Source: Rhizophagus irregularis (taxonomy: Eukaryota; Glomeromycota; Glomeromycetes; Glomerales; Glomeraceae). Taken from it: a DNA stretch of 64,000 bases. Positions 45,199-56,830 of the stretch are shown here, piece by piece. The DNA lies in NCBI RefSeq assembly GCF_026210795.1, contig NC_089454.1, positions 2,542,001 through 2,606,000 of the forward strand, read 5' to 3'. A program made the position numbers and the translations under genes. The notes beneath the pieces are model-generated. The model was given only the letters and a program-made list of their open reading frames with translations, was not told the DNA's origin and ran no database searches. Numbering within the stretch: position 1 is the first letter of the stretch; each line of letters opens with the position of its first letter.

Positions 45199-46436
45199 GC
45201 TGAGACTAGTGTTTCGATCCGGGCAGAAACCGTCATCCGGATAAATTAAAAAAAATATCCGGTTTCTATCCGGATTATCCGACTCGGATAAAAATCCGGA
45301 TATATCCGGGTAGAAACCGAAATCCGGATAAAATTATTTAAATTTTTTTTACTGTAGATCATTTTTAATAAATAAAATTCGTGGCATTCATTTAATTTAA
45401 TGTGGCATTTAATTAATTAAATATATGGCATTTAATTAACTACTAAATTCGTGGCATTTATTAAATTTATGACAATTAAATTTCGTGGGATTGATATAAA
45501 AATTTATTTATAGCATTTATTTTTTTATTTATAAATTTAAGTACAGTTAGTTAATGTAGTCCTAAGCCCTAACCAAAATAAATAAATACTGTAATCATTT
45601 TCTTGGATTTTTTTGTAATTTCACTTGAAACATATTTTTGAATAGTGGAAAATAATTCATAAAATTATGGAAAACAGTAACGTTCAAGATTATATTACTC
45701 TAAGTGAAAATGAAGAGTCCAGTGATGAAGTTACAGAAATTACTCTAATACTAAAAAGAGGATGACCTAAAAAATTATCTAGGACACTTGGAAAATAAAG
45801 GAGGATAAGTGCTAGTAAAATAAGTTAACTATACTTGAATTAACAAGTCAAATATCAAATAATCCAAATCCCTTTAAACTAACTACTACAATGACTAAAC
45901 CACAAACAAAAGTGAGTTGGGTATGGGAATATTTTGTTAGAAAACAAAGTGAAAATGGAGAAATACGTGCATATTGTCAGTTTATATCAGATAATGGAGA
46001 AAATGTACAAAAAGTTATAAATATGATGGATCTGTTGTTAAGCATGGAATAACACCACCCGCAGAACACATTATATCTGAAAACAAATCAATAATAAATG
46101 CCGCGAATTTAATATATTAAATTCAAATTATGTGACAAATCTTGTGACATAACTTAAAATTTTTCCTTGTGGTTAACGAATAATTAAAACAATAAAAAAA
46201 AATATTTAAAGTAATCATATATAATATTTTAACTCATCTGAAAATATATGAAATGTTATGATTTAAATTTTTTTAAAATTTTTTTTTATTTTTTATCCGG
46301 ATTCTGGGTCAATCCGACCATTTTTTATCCGGATATTTATCCGGGTAAAAACCGTAATTATCCGGATACCTAAAAAAAAAAATCATCCGGGTTTATCCGG
46401 TTGAACCCGGCAACGGATCGAAACACTAGCTGAGAC
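45199..46436. mobile_element. hAT element with perfect 8-bp target duplication and BED-finger remnant
   Basis: The element 45207-46428 (1222 bp) has 15-bp terminal inverted repeats TAGTGTTTCGATCCG and inverse. GCTGAGAC flanks both sides (45199-45206 and 46429-46436). Subterminal ATCCGG words are numerous at both ends, as in the MITE at 42829, from which the TIR differs by one base. The interior holds a decayed transposase 5' part. It is likely the longer relative of that MITE. Confidence 0.92.
45667..46085 (+). pseudogene. hAT transposase 5' remnant with BED-type zinc finger
   Basis: An ATG frame at 45667 encodes an acidic leader (LSENEESSDEVTEITL). Farther on, at 45891-46052, VSWVWEYFVRKQSENGEIRA is followed by YCQF, matching the start of a BED finger. 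The expected second cysteine of CxxC is lost. A frame change precedes YKYDGSVVKHG, the part that normally follows. Stops lie between the pieces. The catalytic and dimerisation domains are absent, so this is an internally deleted, dead copy. Confidence 0.65.
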
Positions 46437-47203
46437 GTAGAAGTAAATACAAAGAAATATTAATGAAATGTTTTTTAAGGAAAAAAGTCATTATACGGCT
46501 GGTACCAGGTGGAAGAAAAATCAACCACCACCATACATGTAAAAAAAAAGTCTCCACAATAAAGTTTTTTTTTTTTGTTTTTTTTTTGTTGAATTTTTTT
46601 TTCTTTTTTTTTATATTATTTTTTCTTTTTTTAAACCCCCTACTGTAATGGTCCTTTGGGATACCACTGACAATATGACACCATGCATACAAGTCAGGTA
46701 CATAGGCTAACCCTCCTTCAGGAAAGCCAGTTTCTCATATACAGTATACTCTCTTTCAACTTTTTTTATCTGTAAGCCTGTATCATTAAAACTATAAAAC
46801 TATGCAAGCAGGGAGCGCATGCTTACCTTATATTGTAAATAGATAATAGTCTACACTATTCTTCTTTAATCACAAGTACAATAAATGGAATCTATAATAA
46901 CAAGAAAAAAAAAGTCATTAGTAGAGTTAACTTTATTTACAATTTTCTGGTGAAACACTGAAACACATTTGAAACTCCATTATTGTTGCGAATTTTTCTC
47001 TTTTTTACCCTCACCATTTTTTCCCACTTGTTATAATTAATATTTCTGGGGAATTTAGTTTTTCGAAATTTTTTTTCATATTAATTAGTGAGATAATTTT
47101 TTTTCCATAACAATAGATTGCTATAATGAATTTCTTTGAGATATAATAACAATATATATGTATTTTTTTCAGCAGAAGATGTAATTTTTTTTCGGCAAGT
47201 AGT
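46437..47203. other. Intergenic region with homopolymers, no gene seen
   Basis: The T-rich stretch 46561-46635 yields spurious low-complexity frames on both strands. No element ends recognised. Confidence 0.35.
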
Positions 47204-48459
47204 AAGTAAGTAACGGAAATTGGCTAAGTAAGTAACGTAAAATTACTGTTTTAGGTCAATTTACGTTACTCCCCTTATATAAGGCACGGAACGTAAAGTC
47301 AATTATATTTACTTTACGTTACTCCCTTTATATAAGTTACAGAATGTAAGGTAAATTTAAAAATCGGTTAAACTTAAAATTTTATTGCGAAAATATTTTT
47401 AAAATTTTTTTTGCAAACACATTTATTCAAAATAATCGATTTATTTAATGAAATTTTATTTGCAAATATTAAATTTAAGTCACACATCTTCGATTTTAAC
47501 GAAAAAAATCACTGTATTTACTTTAATGTAGTGATACAAGTAAAAAAAACTAACAATAAATAAAAAAGATAAATAAATTACATTGATCAAGGAGAAAAAT
47601 GCTAATAAAAAAATGAAATAACAATGGAGTAATGGAAAGTAATAGAAGAAGAAAGGGAGTAAAAAAGAGTAATGAGAAGTGATAGGAAACAAAAAGGAGA
47701 AATAGGGCATGGTGGGAGATGAAAAAGAGTGATGGGAGATGGGAGACGAAGAGGAGTGATGTGAGACGAAAAAGAGTGATGAGAGACGAAAAGAAGTGAT
47801 GAGGGACAAAAAGAAAATGATGGGAGACGAAAGGAAGTGATGAGAGACAAAAAGAAATGACGGGAAGTAATCAAGTAAACAGGAGAGAAAAAGAAATAAT
47901 GGGAAGTAAACAGGAGAGAAAAAGAAATAACGGGAAATGAAAAGATGTAATAGGAATAATGGGAGACGAATAATGAGAAGTAATATGAGGTGAAAAATGA
48001 TGAGGGACAAAAAATAAAAAAATGATCATGATAAGGGGTTGGGTAATGATAGGAAACCAAGTAAAAATAAACCATAAAGTAAAAAAAAATGAAGTTAGTA
48101 ATTAAGATAAAAACGAAATAAAAAAAATAAATAAAAAATAAAAAACATACCTTTATTATTTATAGAACTGAAAGAACTAAAATAACTAAATAAAAAATGA
48201 AATAAAATTAGTGAAAAACGGAAATATGAAACAGAAGCAAAATAAATAAAATATAAAAAAATGAGTAAGAAATGAAACTATACTGAAAACGAGATTCGAT
48301 AAACAAATAAACATGACGCGATCATGTGGCAAATATAAGGAGTAACGTAAAGTATTTACCAAAAAAATTTACGTTCCGTATCTTACTAAGTAACGTAATA
48401 GATCATGTGACTTTACGTTACTTACTTTGTCAATTTCCGTTACTTACTTTCTATATATT
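47204..48459. mobile_element. TIR element with GTAAGTAACG motifs and purine-rich core
   Basis: AAGTAAGTAACGGAAATTG at 47204 and its inverse ending at 48459 extend to about 36 bases of terminal inverted repeat with few mismatches. Further TTACGTTAC / GTAACGTAA words follow at both ends, at about 47262-47345 and 48340-48430. The core (about 47640-48060) is strikingly purine-rich on the plus strand, with repeats of GAGTGATGGGAGACGAAA type. No target duplication was seen. It is non-autonomous and the superfamily is unassigned. Confidence 0.7.
47640..48010 (+). repeat. Purine-rich degenerate minisatellite (GATGRGAGACGAAAARR-like)
   Basis: Many imperfect repeats of about 17-24 bases with GATG(G/A)GAGACGAAAA and AGAAGTGATGAG cores form a nearly pure A/G strand over 370 bases. 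On the opposite strand this gives two long low-complexity frames (S/F/L-rich), which are not genes. Such strand asymmetry can form triplex-prone DNA. Confidence 0.7.
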
Positions 48460-48892
48460 CATTTTTTTTTAATGCTACAATGAAATTTTTTTTAAGAAAA
48501 AACAAAGGTTTTTTGTAACAATGTAATAAACTACTTATACAAAATTATCACTTTTCCTTATAACTTACAGATGAACTGCTAATATATTTTGATTATTATT
48601 ATTAGATTTTTGATTCATACCTTTGTAAATGTATAAACAAATCATAAATTTCACAGTACTGCAACAATTATTTCGTGTTAAATAAAATTTGCATTTAATA
48701 ATAATATTTCATATACTATATAACACTTGCACACAATTCATTGTTATTTGTATAATGTGTAATTTATTATATTTATTTCCTACTAATACCATCATAATAA
48801 CAGTAAAAAACTAGACCTATCCATACTTCATGGCAAATAAAATATAAGTGTGTTATTATTATTACTCTCTTACTTGATGGGCAAGTATCATT
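48460..48892. other. A+T-rich sequence preceding a Helitron-like end
   Basis: No gene. A stretch GGCAAGTATCATTCCCGG precedes the terminal hairpin; a similar CGCAAGTATTATT occurs near 38110. Confidence 0.3.
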
Positions 48893-48921
48893 CCCGGCGC
48901 AGCGCGACGGGTTACGCCTAG
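48893..48921 (+). mobile_element. Possible Helitron 3' terminus
   Basis: A GC-rich hairpin (CCCGGCGC, two bases, GCGCGACGGG with one bulge) at 48893-48911 is followed by CTAG at 48918-48921 and then TT. This fits a Helitron 3' end better than the A+T-rich surroundings would by chance. The 5' end is not located. Confidence 0.5.
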
Positions 48922-49599
48922 TTTTAGTATAAAAAAAACCCCCCGATATCCCAATTTATCATTGAATGAGTTATTAAAAAGGAAGGTTTTAACCAAAAAT
49001 AGAAGGAATGATCACGATTATTTATTTTTTTCGGGCCGTATTGTTTCCGATACAATGATCTGCGTTATATTTTATTTGTAATGGAGAATTTTTATCGCCG
49101 GTTTTCTCCGAGGATAAGCATGTTTTTTGTTTTTTGGGCTGCATTATGGTTGTTTACGTAAGAAATGCCTATAATCTTAGTATTTACTAGTAGAAGAATT
49201 TTTTGAATTTTTATTTTTCAAATTTAATTAATATGCGAAAATTAAAATTACGTAATAGCACATGGGCCAATCTAAATTTAGGATTCATTTATTGTAACTT
49301 TTGACATCTATTTTTATCAAAAATAGATTTAATTTATATATTTAACTTTTATTATTTTTTAAGCATATGATAGTTATGATACCAGAAAAAAAATTTTTTT
49401 TTTTATTACTATTTGTGTATTTGTAAGTATATTATTTTTAAGTATGACAGGATTCTTAATTTATAATAATTATTTATTATACTATGTATCATCAAATTTC
49501 TGAGAACAAAAAAAATTACGTATGACGATTTTTGTACACCTATAGAATAAGTTTTATAATCTTAAAATTTTTTAAAAATTAAGCTTGTTTATTTTTAAA
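48922..49599. other. A+T-rich region, no gene seen
   Basis: No coding frame or element ends were recognised between the Helitron-like end and the MITE at 49603. Confidence 0.35.
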
Positions 49600-49602
49600 T
49601 TA

Positions 49603-49871
49603 GGCCGTTCCAACTTGATTATTTGTTTAACGTCCACCACCCCCCTCTATTTTTTTAAAAATTTGAGATCTAATAAACACATATTATTAAATACCCCCTC
49701 TATTTTTGAAAAAATTTAAAAGCTAATAAACATATAATGATAAATAATCCCTTCTGAAATTTTCAAATTTTCCTATGTTTATTTATTTAGTTTGTTTAAC
49801 TTAAGCCCCCCTCCCCCCTTAATTTTTTCAAAAGGCCTGGACGTTAAACAAACAATTAAGTTGCAACAGCC
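49603..49871. mobile_element. PIF/Harbinger-like MITE, TTA-flanked
   Basis: Terminal inverted repeats of about 34 bp: GGCCGTTCCAACTTG with TTTGTTTAACGTCCA on the left, and the inverse on the right, with about four mismatches. TTA flanks both sides (49600-49602 and 49872-49874). The core contains C-rich runs (CACCCCCCTC, CCCCCCTCCCCCC) and repeated TTTTTGAAAA-like words. It starts with GGCC as does the 27574 element, but the rest of the TIR differs. Confidence 0.75.
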
Positions 49872-50248
49872 TTAACACTTTTTTTGTTTAGATTCTACTT
49901 AAATAAAGCTTTTAATTAAGTTTATTTAAATAATAGGGTGTTAAAAACTTATAATAAATAAATTGTTTAAAATTTTGCATATGCCTACTATACTATAACA
50001 CAGTGAAATCCGACACATTGGGCCAATCTGTTTCAATAGAAACCTTTTTCAAAAATTTGGTATATTATGAAAAACGTGACTGCTTAATAGATCAGTGCAT
50101 CGGAAAAAATATGACCCGAAAAAAATTCATTTTTTCCACTTTTGGTTAAATATTCCTTTTTAGTAACTCATTCATGGCATATTGAATAAAAAAAAAAAAA
50201 AAATATAATTTTTTTTTTCAAAAAAATTTTTCAATAAAAAATAACCAA

Positions 50249-50439
50249 ATGGGAACTAATCTTAGTAATTTAAATATCTCGGATAAAGATACTGATACAA
50301 TAAATACCAAAAATTGTTGTAAACCATTTACTGAAGAATTATGGCGTAAAGAATGTATTAATTCTTTAGAAAGATCAGCAGAAAATGGTGATAAAGTAGC
50401 AATGTTTAACACTGGTCAAATGATGAAGAATCGGTGTAT
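50249..50439 (+). pseudogene. Kinase/Sel1-family leader fragment
   Basis: From the ATG at 50249 the frame reads NLSNLNISDKDTDTINTKN and then CCKPFTEELW, the leader of the local kinase family with one cysteine pair altered. It is followed by SLERSAENGDKVAMFNTGQM, which resembles a Sel1-like repeat. In this family Sel1 repeats normally follow the kinase domain, so the kinase part is deleted. The frame runs into a fold-back element at 50440 and then into transposon sequence. This is a truncated gene. Confidence 0.6.
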
Positions 50440-50494
50440 TAAGAGCCAGTTAAGAATCGGGACCAATCAGGTTTCGGTTCTTAACCGGCTCTTA
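50440..50494. mobile_element. 55-bp fold-back (two TIRs almost back to back)
   Basis: TAAGAGCC(A/G)GTTAAGAA... forms two 25-bp arms (50440-50464 and 50470-50494) with four mismatches and a 5-base loop. The arms resemble TIRs of hAT-like elements with GGTTAAGAACC words, so this may be an element that lost its whole interior. It sits exactly where the kinase fragment ends. Confidence 0.55.
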
Positions 50495-50851
50495 TTTTTT
50501 TTATCATTAAATAATCAGTATCCCGATAGGCCTATTGATTCTATTATATAAGAAGCCGATAGATTCTAAACGTATATCAAATTTGATCAGCTGATAATAA
50601 GTAACAAATTGATTACCTTCCGGATTTCCCGATGACTAATAAATAAACACCCGATCTGTCATGATCTGTCATTAATTTATAAATAAGCATCGGTAAAACA
50701 TCACATGTCCGATAATAATACTGATAGAACATTGATATTAGACGGTGAGAAATTTAAAGGTTTAATAATAATTATTATATATTTATTTATTTGTATATTT
50801 ATAATATTCATAATATAAAACATGATTGATATTACAGTATTATTATAAATT

Positions 50852-53800
50852 TTAAATATGAAACTTTCTATTGATCGGTATTACTGACACATATTTCCGG
50901 GTTTCTTTTCGTCCTATTGAAAAAGAACCTTCAACAAACTGACCCAGTATACTATGTACAGGGATAATACAATCCCTGCTAAGATCATAAAATTCTTTTT
51001 TCCATAGTTCTATATTGCACAAATTTTCATCGCCATTAATTGTGCAATGAAATCTAGTCTTGTGATTTTCTGCCGGAAGGTACCACTTTACAAATGCTAG
51101 GGAATGATTTACAGAACCTTCCGGAAAATGTATAATATGTTCAAAATAAAATTGAACAATACCGGGATAAGTATCTTTAGTATTATCATGGAGAAATTGG
51201 GATAATATTTTGGCCGATGTGACGTGCCTTTTAGAATACATTGACCCAAAAACTTCGGATCCAATTTTTAGTCGTCCATAAGTGTTCACTTTTGGTAATA
51301 CCGGTATAGCAGAAGGAGCAGCATGGATATCTGATAGTGCTGCGAAATCTTTTCCATAGGCATTGCGGTAATATTCAACCAACAAATCTAATACTTCTTT
51401 TGAAAGGTTGGTGTCTATCCTTTTAGGATTAAGAAAAGTACCTGGAAAAGGTTCCGAACCTGTTCCGGCCATTTCTTCCACGTTTCTAGACATTGATAAA
51501 AATTCCCGGTAATCTATTCCATTAATTTCATCATGAATTACAAGACTGCCGGTAGTTTCTTTCGGTGTAATTAGTGTGATACAAGTCGATAAATGTTGAT
51601 GGTCTTGGGCGCATGAAGAAAACTGATCAAGAAGAGAGTTGAATTGAATGGTTTTTAATAATTCTGGTTCGATTCTTCTATTACTGCTATGATACGATCC
51701 TATAAATATAGACTATTTAATAAATTGATTTAATTATATTGATAAGTTCGGAAATCTGGAATTACCTAATAGACCGTTCATGCGTTCGTAACTGAAACAC
51801 CAGAACGCGTATAATGGTCCATAGTCTAACGCACAATGGCAAATATGTAAGCATAAATGTAAATTCGGCGTAATTTTTTCTGCGCCGTAATTTTCTTCAA
51901 TGAGCTTTGCCACTTCTAGAAGATTTTTATGAGCTTCTTCTAACCCATTCGTTGTTATAGATCTGCATACAAGAATATTGCATGCACGGACAAAATTGGC
52001 AAGTATCAATTTATCCGATTCTTGAAGCAGATCCCATGTTATGGAAGTGGCATAAATTAAGATAAAAGTCTTCCATTGATCAGCGGTGAACCTTGAAAAG
52101 CCTTCACCTGTAGCAATTTTGTAGGGAATTCTACCGATATCTGCTGGAACTTTTATTGCATTTGCCCTTTTTTGCATTGTTTCTAAATCTTTTTGTGTCA
52201 ATCGGCCCTCCTCGATCCACAGTCTGGTCACGATCCACTTAGCAATACCCAAGAACAAACAATGCATTGGATCCACTGTGAGAAATCGCACTGAATCAAA
52301 GTACGGAAGTCGATACATTTCTGACCACCGTACTAAAGTATTATGGACGTGACTATTTCTAGCATCTTTAGTATTGCAATTCAACCATTCTCGCGCATCC
52401 CTTCGAACCTGGTTGATATCTCTTTCGACAAACCATTCATCAATATCATCAAATCCGCCAAAATTCGGTTGATTTCGATCATCATATTGAGCCTTTTTTA
52501 AGCATCTATGACAAGCCACTCGCGCAGAGATATGACCGCAGAGTTTTCTCGCGGCTGGAATATCACATGAGCAGCATATTACTGCGGCTCGAATAGATTT
52601 TCCGGTAGAGCTTTCGTATGTTTTCGATAGTTCAATCCCATTCCATAACTCGATTAATTGATCGATGATGGGAGCTATATAATGGTTTAGTTGATGTAAA
52701 CTAGGCTCATTTGGCCCCGGAATTAAAGCCATTGTCAAAATATTTGATGGCTTGAATCTTTCATTTCGAGGCAGGTTACATATTACACCATATAGAGCTC
52801 CTATACTATAAGTTGAATTATCGAATGGTTGGAACCAGTCGATATTTAACATGATGCCTAAGTGGCGGTCTGAGACATCTTTCCGGAAAAATGGTATATT
52901 TTGACGATGATCCTGAAAGGTTTTCCAGATCTTTCCGTCATAAATATCATTCAAAAATTGAGAATCGTTACGGTCCGCCCATTTTCTACATAATTTCTCA
53001 AATCCTTTTCGATTATACATTAATTGTAATTGGTGTTTTAAACTAACAGTAGGGAACGTTAAAGAAGGTCGATAGATTGTTCCGTTAGTAACCGGAACTT
53101 TCTTAGCAAGTGTAGCATTGCACTTTTTTCTTTGATTTGCCATCGGATGATCCGGAAAATCTACATAGGTACAATGAATTGTGGCTGGAACTTGGTAAGG
53201 GTCGTTAGTTGATACTTCTGTTACATTATACAATTTGCAACACTTTTCACACGATGCGAATTTGACAATATGAGCACAGACGCCAAGTTTTTTACGTGCC
53301 ATATACAAAGATGTAGGAAAAGAATTGTACGTGTTTGCATCCAAAAGAACCAAAAGATATCTAAAAAATTTGACTAAAGAATCGGTAGTGACATCGGATA
53401 ACTTATATCTCTCTTGATATAATAAGATCCATAAAACAATCCAATGAAAGTCTTCAGTAAAATCAATGAAGGAGGCTTCTGGATCATCACCGTATGTATT
53501 TTCCGGTGCGTCAAACCAGCCGGATGAAGATTCATTTGGTATTTCTTCGATAGGATCAAAGTCATTATCAACTTGATCGTTTTCTTCATCATCAGCATCA
53601 CTAGTATCATCATCTGAAATACTTTGTTCAATAACAACAATAGGGTATGATACATTCTTGGAATTTCCACTACCGATATGTTTTCGTTTATCTTTCGATT
53701 TGGCTTTTGATGATTTCGATTTTTTGGGAAGAAACGAATAATTTTCCTCATCAACAATAGGTTCATGATGACCATCATCTGAATTATGTGATTCTATTTC

Positions 53801-54058
53801 CATTGGATCATTCAAGAGGTCTACCGATGTATCTTGGTTTAGGTCATCAGATGAAACTTGATTTAAATCTATAATTTCTTCAATAACTCCTCTTGGTCTA
53901 ATATCCCTTTTTAAACTATGACTATTTTTTGTACGTGGATCAACCATGTTACCTTTACATTTATTGCAATGACACGGAACTTTATTTGATGTTTTCTGTT
54001 TAAAATTATAGGATTTCTTTACAAAGACAGCTTTTGTTCTTCGGTATTTTCTCGTCAT
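50852..54058 (-). CDS. CACTA/Tnp2-type transposase (2 exons)
   Basis: Exon 1 is 54058-51766 and exon 2 is 51699-50852; the GT-AG intron of 66 bases restores the frame across NGLLG|SYHSSNRRIE. Total 1046 residues. Order: basic N-terminus, Cys motif CHCNKC (about 28-33), acidic low-complexity region (about 70-190), then a Tnp2-like core. Core signatures: NIDWFQPFDN, SIGALYGVICNLPRNERFK, ALIPGPNEPSLH, CSCDIPAARKLCGHIS, ACHRCLKK, DPMHCLFLGIAKWIV and FSYERMNGLLG. Asp in NIDWFQ, Asp in SCDIPA and Glu in SYERMNG are the plausible catalytic DDE residues of this family. The frame is intact, so the protein may be active; the fungal Plavaka branch is one possible placement. It is transcribed divergently from the accessory gene. 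Confidence 0.88.
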
Positions 54059-54620
54059 TGTAAATAATAATATAAAAAAATTTTATTAAAAATGAATTTC
54101 CGGTTCTTCGATGAACGGATATATTAGTATGATTGATAATTGACATTGTTGACCATATTAGGTTACTATCAATTTATTGTATTTATTGTATTTAAATCAA
54201 TATAAGTTCCTTTATTTGAATCAAAAAAAAGCTTATACTTCAATAGACTATTTCGTTATTTTCAATAGACTTATCGGCATGAAAAAAAAGGAAAAAAAAA
54301 TTCAATCAAAAAAAGCTTATTTAATAGACTATTTCGTTACTTTCGACAGACCTATCGGTCCTCATATGACAAAAAAAAAATATATATAAAGACCCCTTTC
54401 TTCCCACGAACTGATTTTTTTTTCTCTGCCATATCATTATACTTTGATCTAAATCATTAAAAAAAAAATCGTAATCATTACATTTAATCTAATTATAGGA
54501 AAAAAAAAATATTATTAATAATCATAATATTTTAATTGTGGAAATAAATAAAGGTATAAAAGAACGTCTTTTACCTTATTGTATTGTTTTTTTTTTATCC
54601 TTTAACAAATTTTGGTAAAA
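54059..54620. promoter_or_regulatory. Bidirectional promoter region of the CACTA-type element
   Basis: The divergent transposase and accessory genes share these 562 bases. Two similar stretches, about 54230-54275 and 54313-54360 (AAAAAAGCTTAT, then AATAGACTATTTCGTTA and GACCTATCGG-like), are direct repeats and could bind the element's own proteins. TATATATAAAG lies at about 54379-54390. Confidence 0.4.
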
Positions 54621-56230
54621 ATGCGTGGAAGAAGACCTTTCAAAATTAAGAAAATAAGCTTAAGACGCTTATCTACAACAAATTTAACCTCTTACAACCA
54701 TCATCAAACAAACTCAATGTCACCACATCGTCGTCACCATTATCGTTCAAGAAGGAACAAGTCTAGACGTTCTTCTTATTCTAATTATTCAGATAGTCGT
54801 TCACCAAGTCAACAAAGAGGACGTTCGACTACAAGACATAATAGGACTAATTATTCAGATAGTCGTTCACCAAGTCAACAAGGAGGGTGTTCAACTACAA
54901 GATATAATAGGAATGATGGTATGGTTATAATATAATAATTATGTTTTTTATTTTACATATTTTGAATATAATGTCATGATTTCAATTTACAGATATCGAA
55001 GCCCTAAGCAGAGCTATCACTGCACTTACGGAAGAAGTTCGGACCCTCAAGAAATCTCAAACAAGGAACGACCTACAAGCTGAATGGCCATCAACCCCTC
55101 AGACAACACCAGTTCCAAGGAGTAGACAAAATACATCACTCACGCCAGAACCAGAAACTGGATATCGTCGACGTGCTCGGGTTTTGCTTGAAGATATGGA
55201 CGAAGATCAATATAAGTTGTTCCATGTGAGTATCAAGTAACTATTGGTTATTCAGCAAAATTTTTTAATCGATATTTTTTTATAAAATTAAGGATGAGGT
55301 CGTGCAGATACTTAGCGGTCTCGATGATTCATTGCAATTGGATCATACCAAAAAATGGGTAGAAATTGCACCACACGTTTCAAAACACATCATGAAGGAG
55401 ATCGCTAGAGTCTTGACCGGAAGGTTTCAATACAAAGATATAGAATTGAAATGGGTCTTACAGAATCTACACCGCCATCGTAGAGAAAGCTGGATGGTTA
55501 GCCTTGATCCGGATAAGACTAGATTTGAAAAGAAGAGAAAAGGAACGAATTCTCGAAGAAAAGATGTAAGTACTGAAGACATCCGAAATATGAAATTAAA
55601 ATCCTTGATCTTGTTCCTTTCTATCCTAATCACTAATATCTGATTGCAATAGAAAAAAGAGCGACGTCAGAAAGGCATCGAGCATATGTTCAATATTAAT
55701 GATGCCTCGCTTAAAGAATTTCAACCGTCATCATTATCTTGGGAAGAATTCAAGGAAGACTGTGAAACCATATTTAATGAAGGAGGATTCCACAGTGATG
55801 AAGTTTCTGAAACTGATGAAGAGCTCACCAAAAAAGAAATCGAAGATCATGTTCGTCCTAAGAATAAAATTGAAACGGATAAACATGTTCTTCATGTTTA
55901 TGACAAGCCCTGGAGGTCACGTCGTGTAAGTATCAAATAAAACAATTGTATAGTTATTGTATACATTTGCTTATTATCTCTTTTTCATTTTTATAGGGAC
56001 GTAAATTACTTCGCTTGGCTGACCGAGTTGGTGAGAAAATAAGTCATGTAAAACTTTCACGACATCGTTGGTATGATGATAAAACGTGGATCGACGAGTC
56101 AAAACCGCCTGAAGGTGCCCCTGATTGGTCGATATCACAGTCGTACGGATCCGACGTACAACCACAAGATGAGATCGATAATATCGATAATATTAATGAT
56201 GAACCTAACGAACTTGATGAACAGGTTTAA
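54621..56230 (+). CDS. Transposon accessory protein with SR-rich N-terminus (5 exons, unknown function)
   Basis: Exons 54621-54918, 54993-55225, 55293-55565, 55653-55925 and 55997-56230 join in frame to 436 residues; the start is the ATG at 54621. Residues 1-98 are very basic and Ser/Arg-rich, with the repeated unit YSDSRSPSQQ. Then comes a helical segment (ALSRAITALTEEVRTLKKSQ) likely to form a coiled coil, a middle domain with HIMKEIARVLTGRF and NLHRHRRESWMV, an acidic C-terminus (about 350-436), and WYDDKTWIDESKPPEG. No domain recognised. Position and divergent orientation next to the transposase suggest a role like the second (DNA-binding) protein of CACTA elements, by analogy only. All introns are 66-87 bases with GT-AG ends. 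Confidence 0.7.
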
Positions 56231-56830
56231 TTAATGCATTAATGCAATGTTAGATTTAAAAGAGCACGTATATTAATAATAATTTGTAGTTTATATTTTT
56301 ATTACGCAAGAATGATTTGTAGTTTATTTCTATATAACAACGATTAAATATAGCAAGCAAATGTATTACTGTAAAATTGATTAGTATATTGCTATATAAT
56401 ATATTGCAACGAATAGTAATAAATTGATTAAAACAATTTGAAATATCGTGATTTCAATTACTGCCCGGCGTGTATTGTATCGTTTAACGATACTTTATGA
56501 TAACCCAAATAAATACTTAAATATTATATAAATATAAGTAAAATATCAGAAATCCGATATTAACATAATATTTATCCGATTTGCACCTTATAGTTTATTA
56601 AAACTTCAAAAGATTCAGTTATTAATTTGGTAAATATTGGGCGTTTATTTGTAAAATAACAGAAACCCGATTCTTCACCAATAGAAATCCAATACTTATG
56701 AAGTATTTATGCCCGGTTGTATCCAGAAATGCAACAAGAACCTGAGCCCAATCGGGAATAAGTATCGGGATTGTATAATATATATATCTGTGAAGAATTA
56801 GTGAAGAATCGGGTACCTGAATTTTCTCTG
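56231..56830. other. 3' flank of the accessory gene, putative transposon end
   Basis: A+T-rich with CCCGAT/ATCGGG words (56460-56810) like those left of the transposase gene. A near-palindrome TATCGTTTAACGATA lies at about 56477-56491. The LINE begins within or just after this stretch. Confidence 0.4.

Larger units (their letters stand above)
50500..56830. mobile_element. CACTA/Tnp2-type DNA transposon region (boundaries not resolved)
   Basis: A transposase gene (minus) and an accessory gene (plus) are transcribed away from a shared 560-bp region, 54059-54620. Outside the genes, short GC-richer words recur: CCCGAT, ATCGGG, TTCCGG, GAAGAATCGG (50424, 56663 inverse, 56804). These could be subterminal repeats. 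I could not fix a TIR pair, so the end coordinates are approximate. The left edge abuts the kinase fragment and the right edge abuts the LINE. Confidence 0.55.

Noticed and set aside
46426-46692. Overlapping low-complexity frames on both strands
   Set aside because: Generated by T-runs with no protein-like stretch.
47480-48075. Two long minus-strand frames (S/F/L/H-rich)
   Set aside because: They come from the purine-rich minisatellite strand asymmetry; no normal protein composition.
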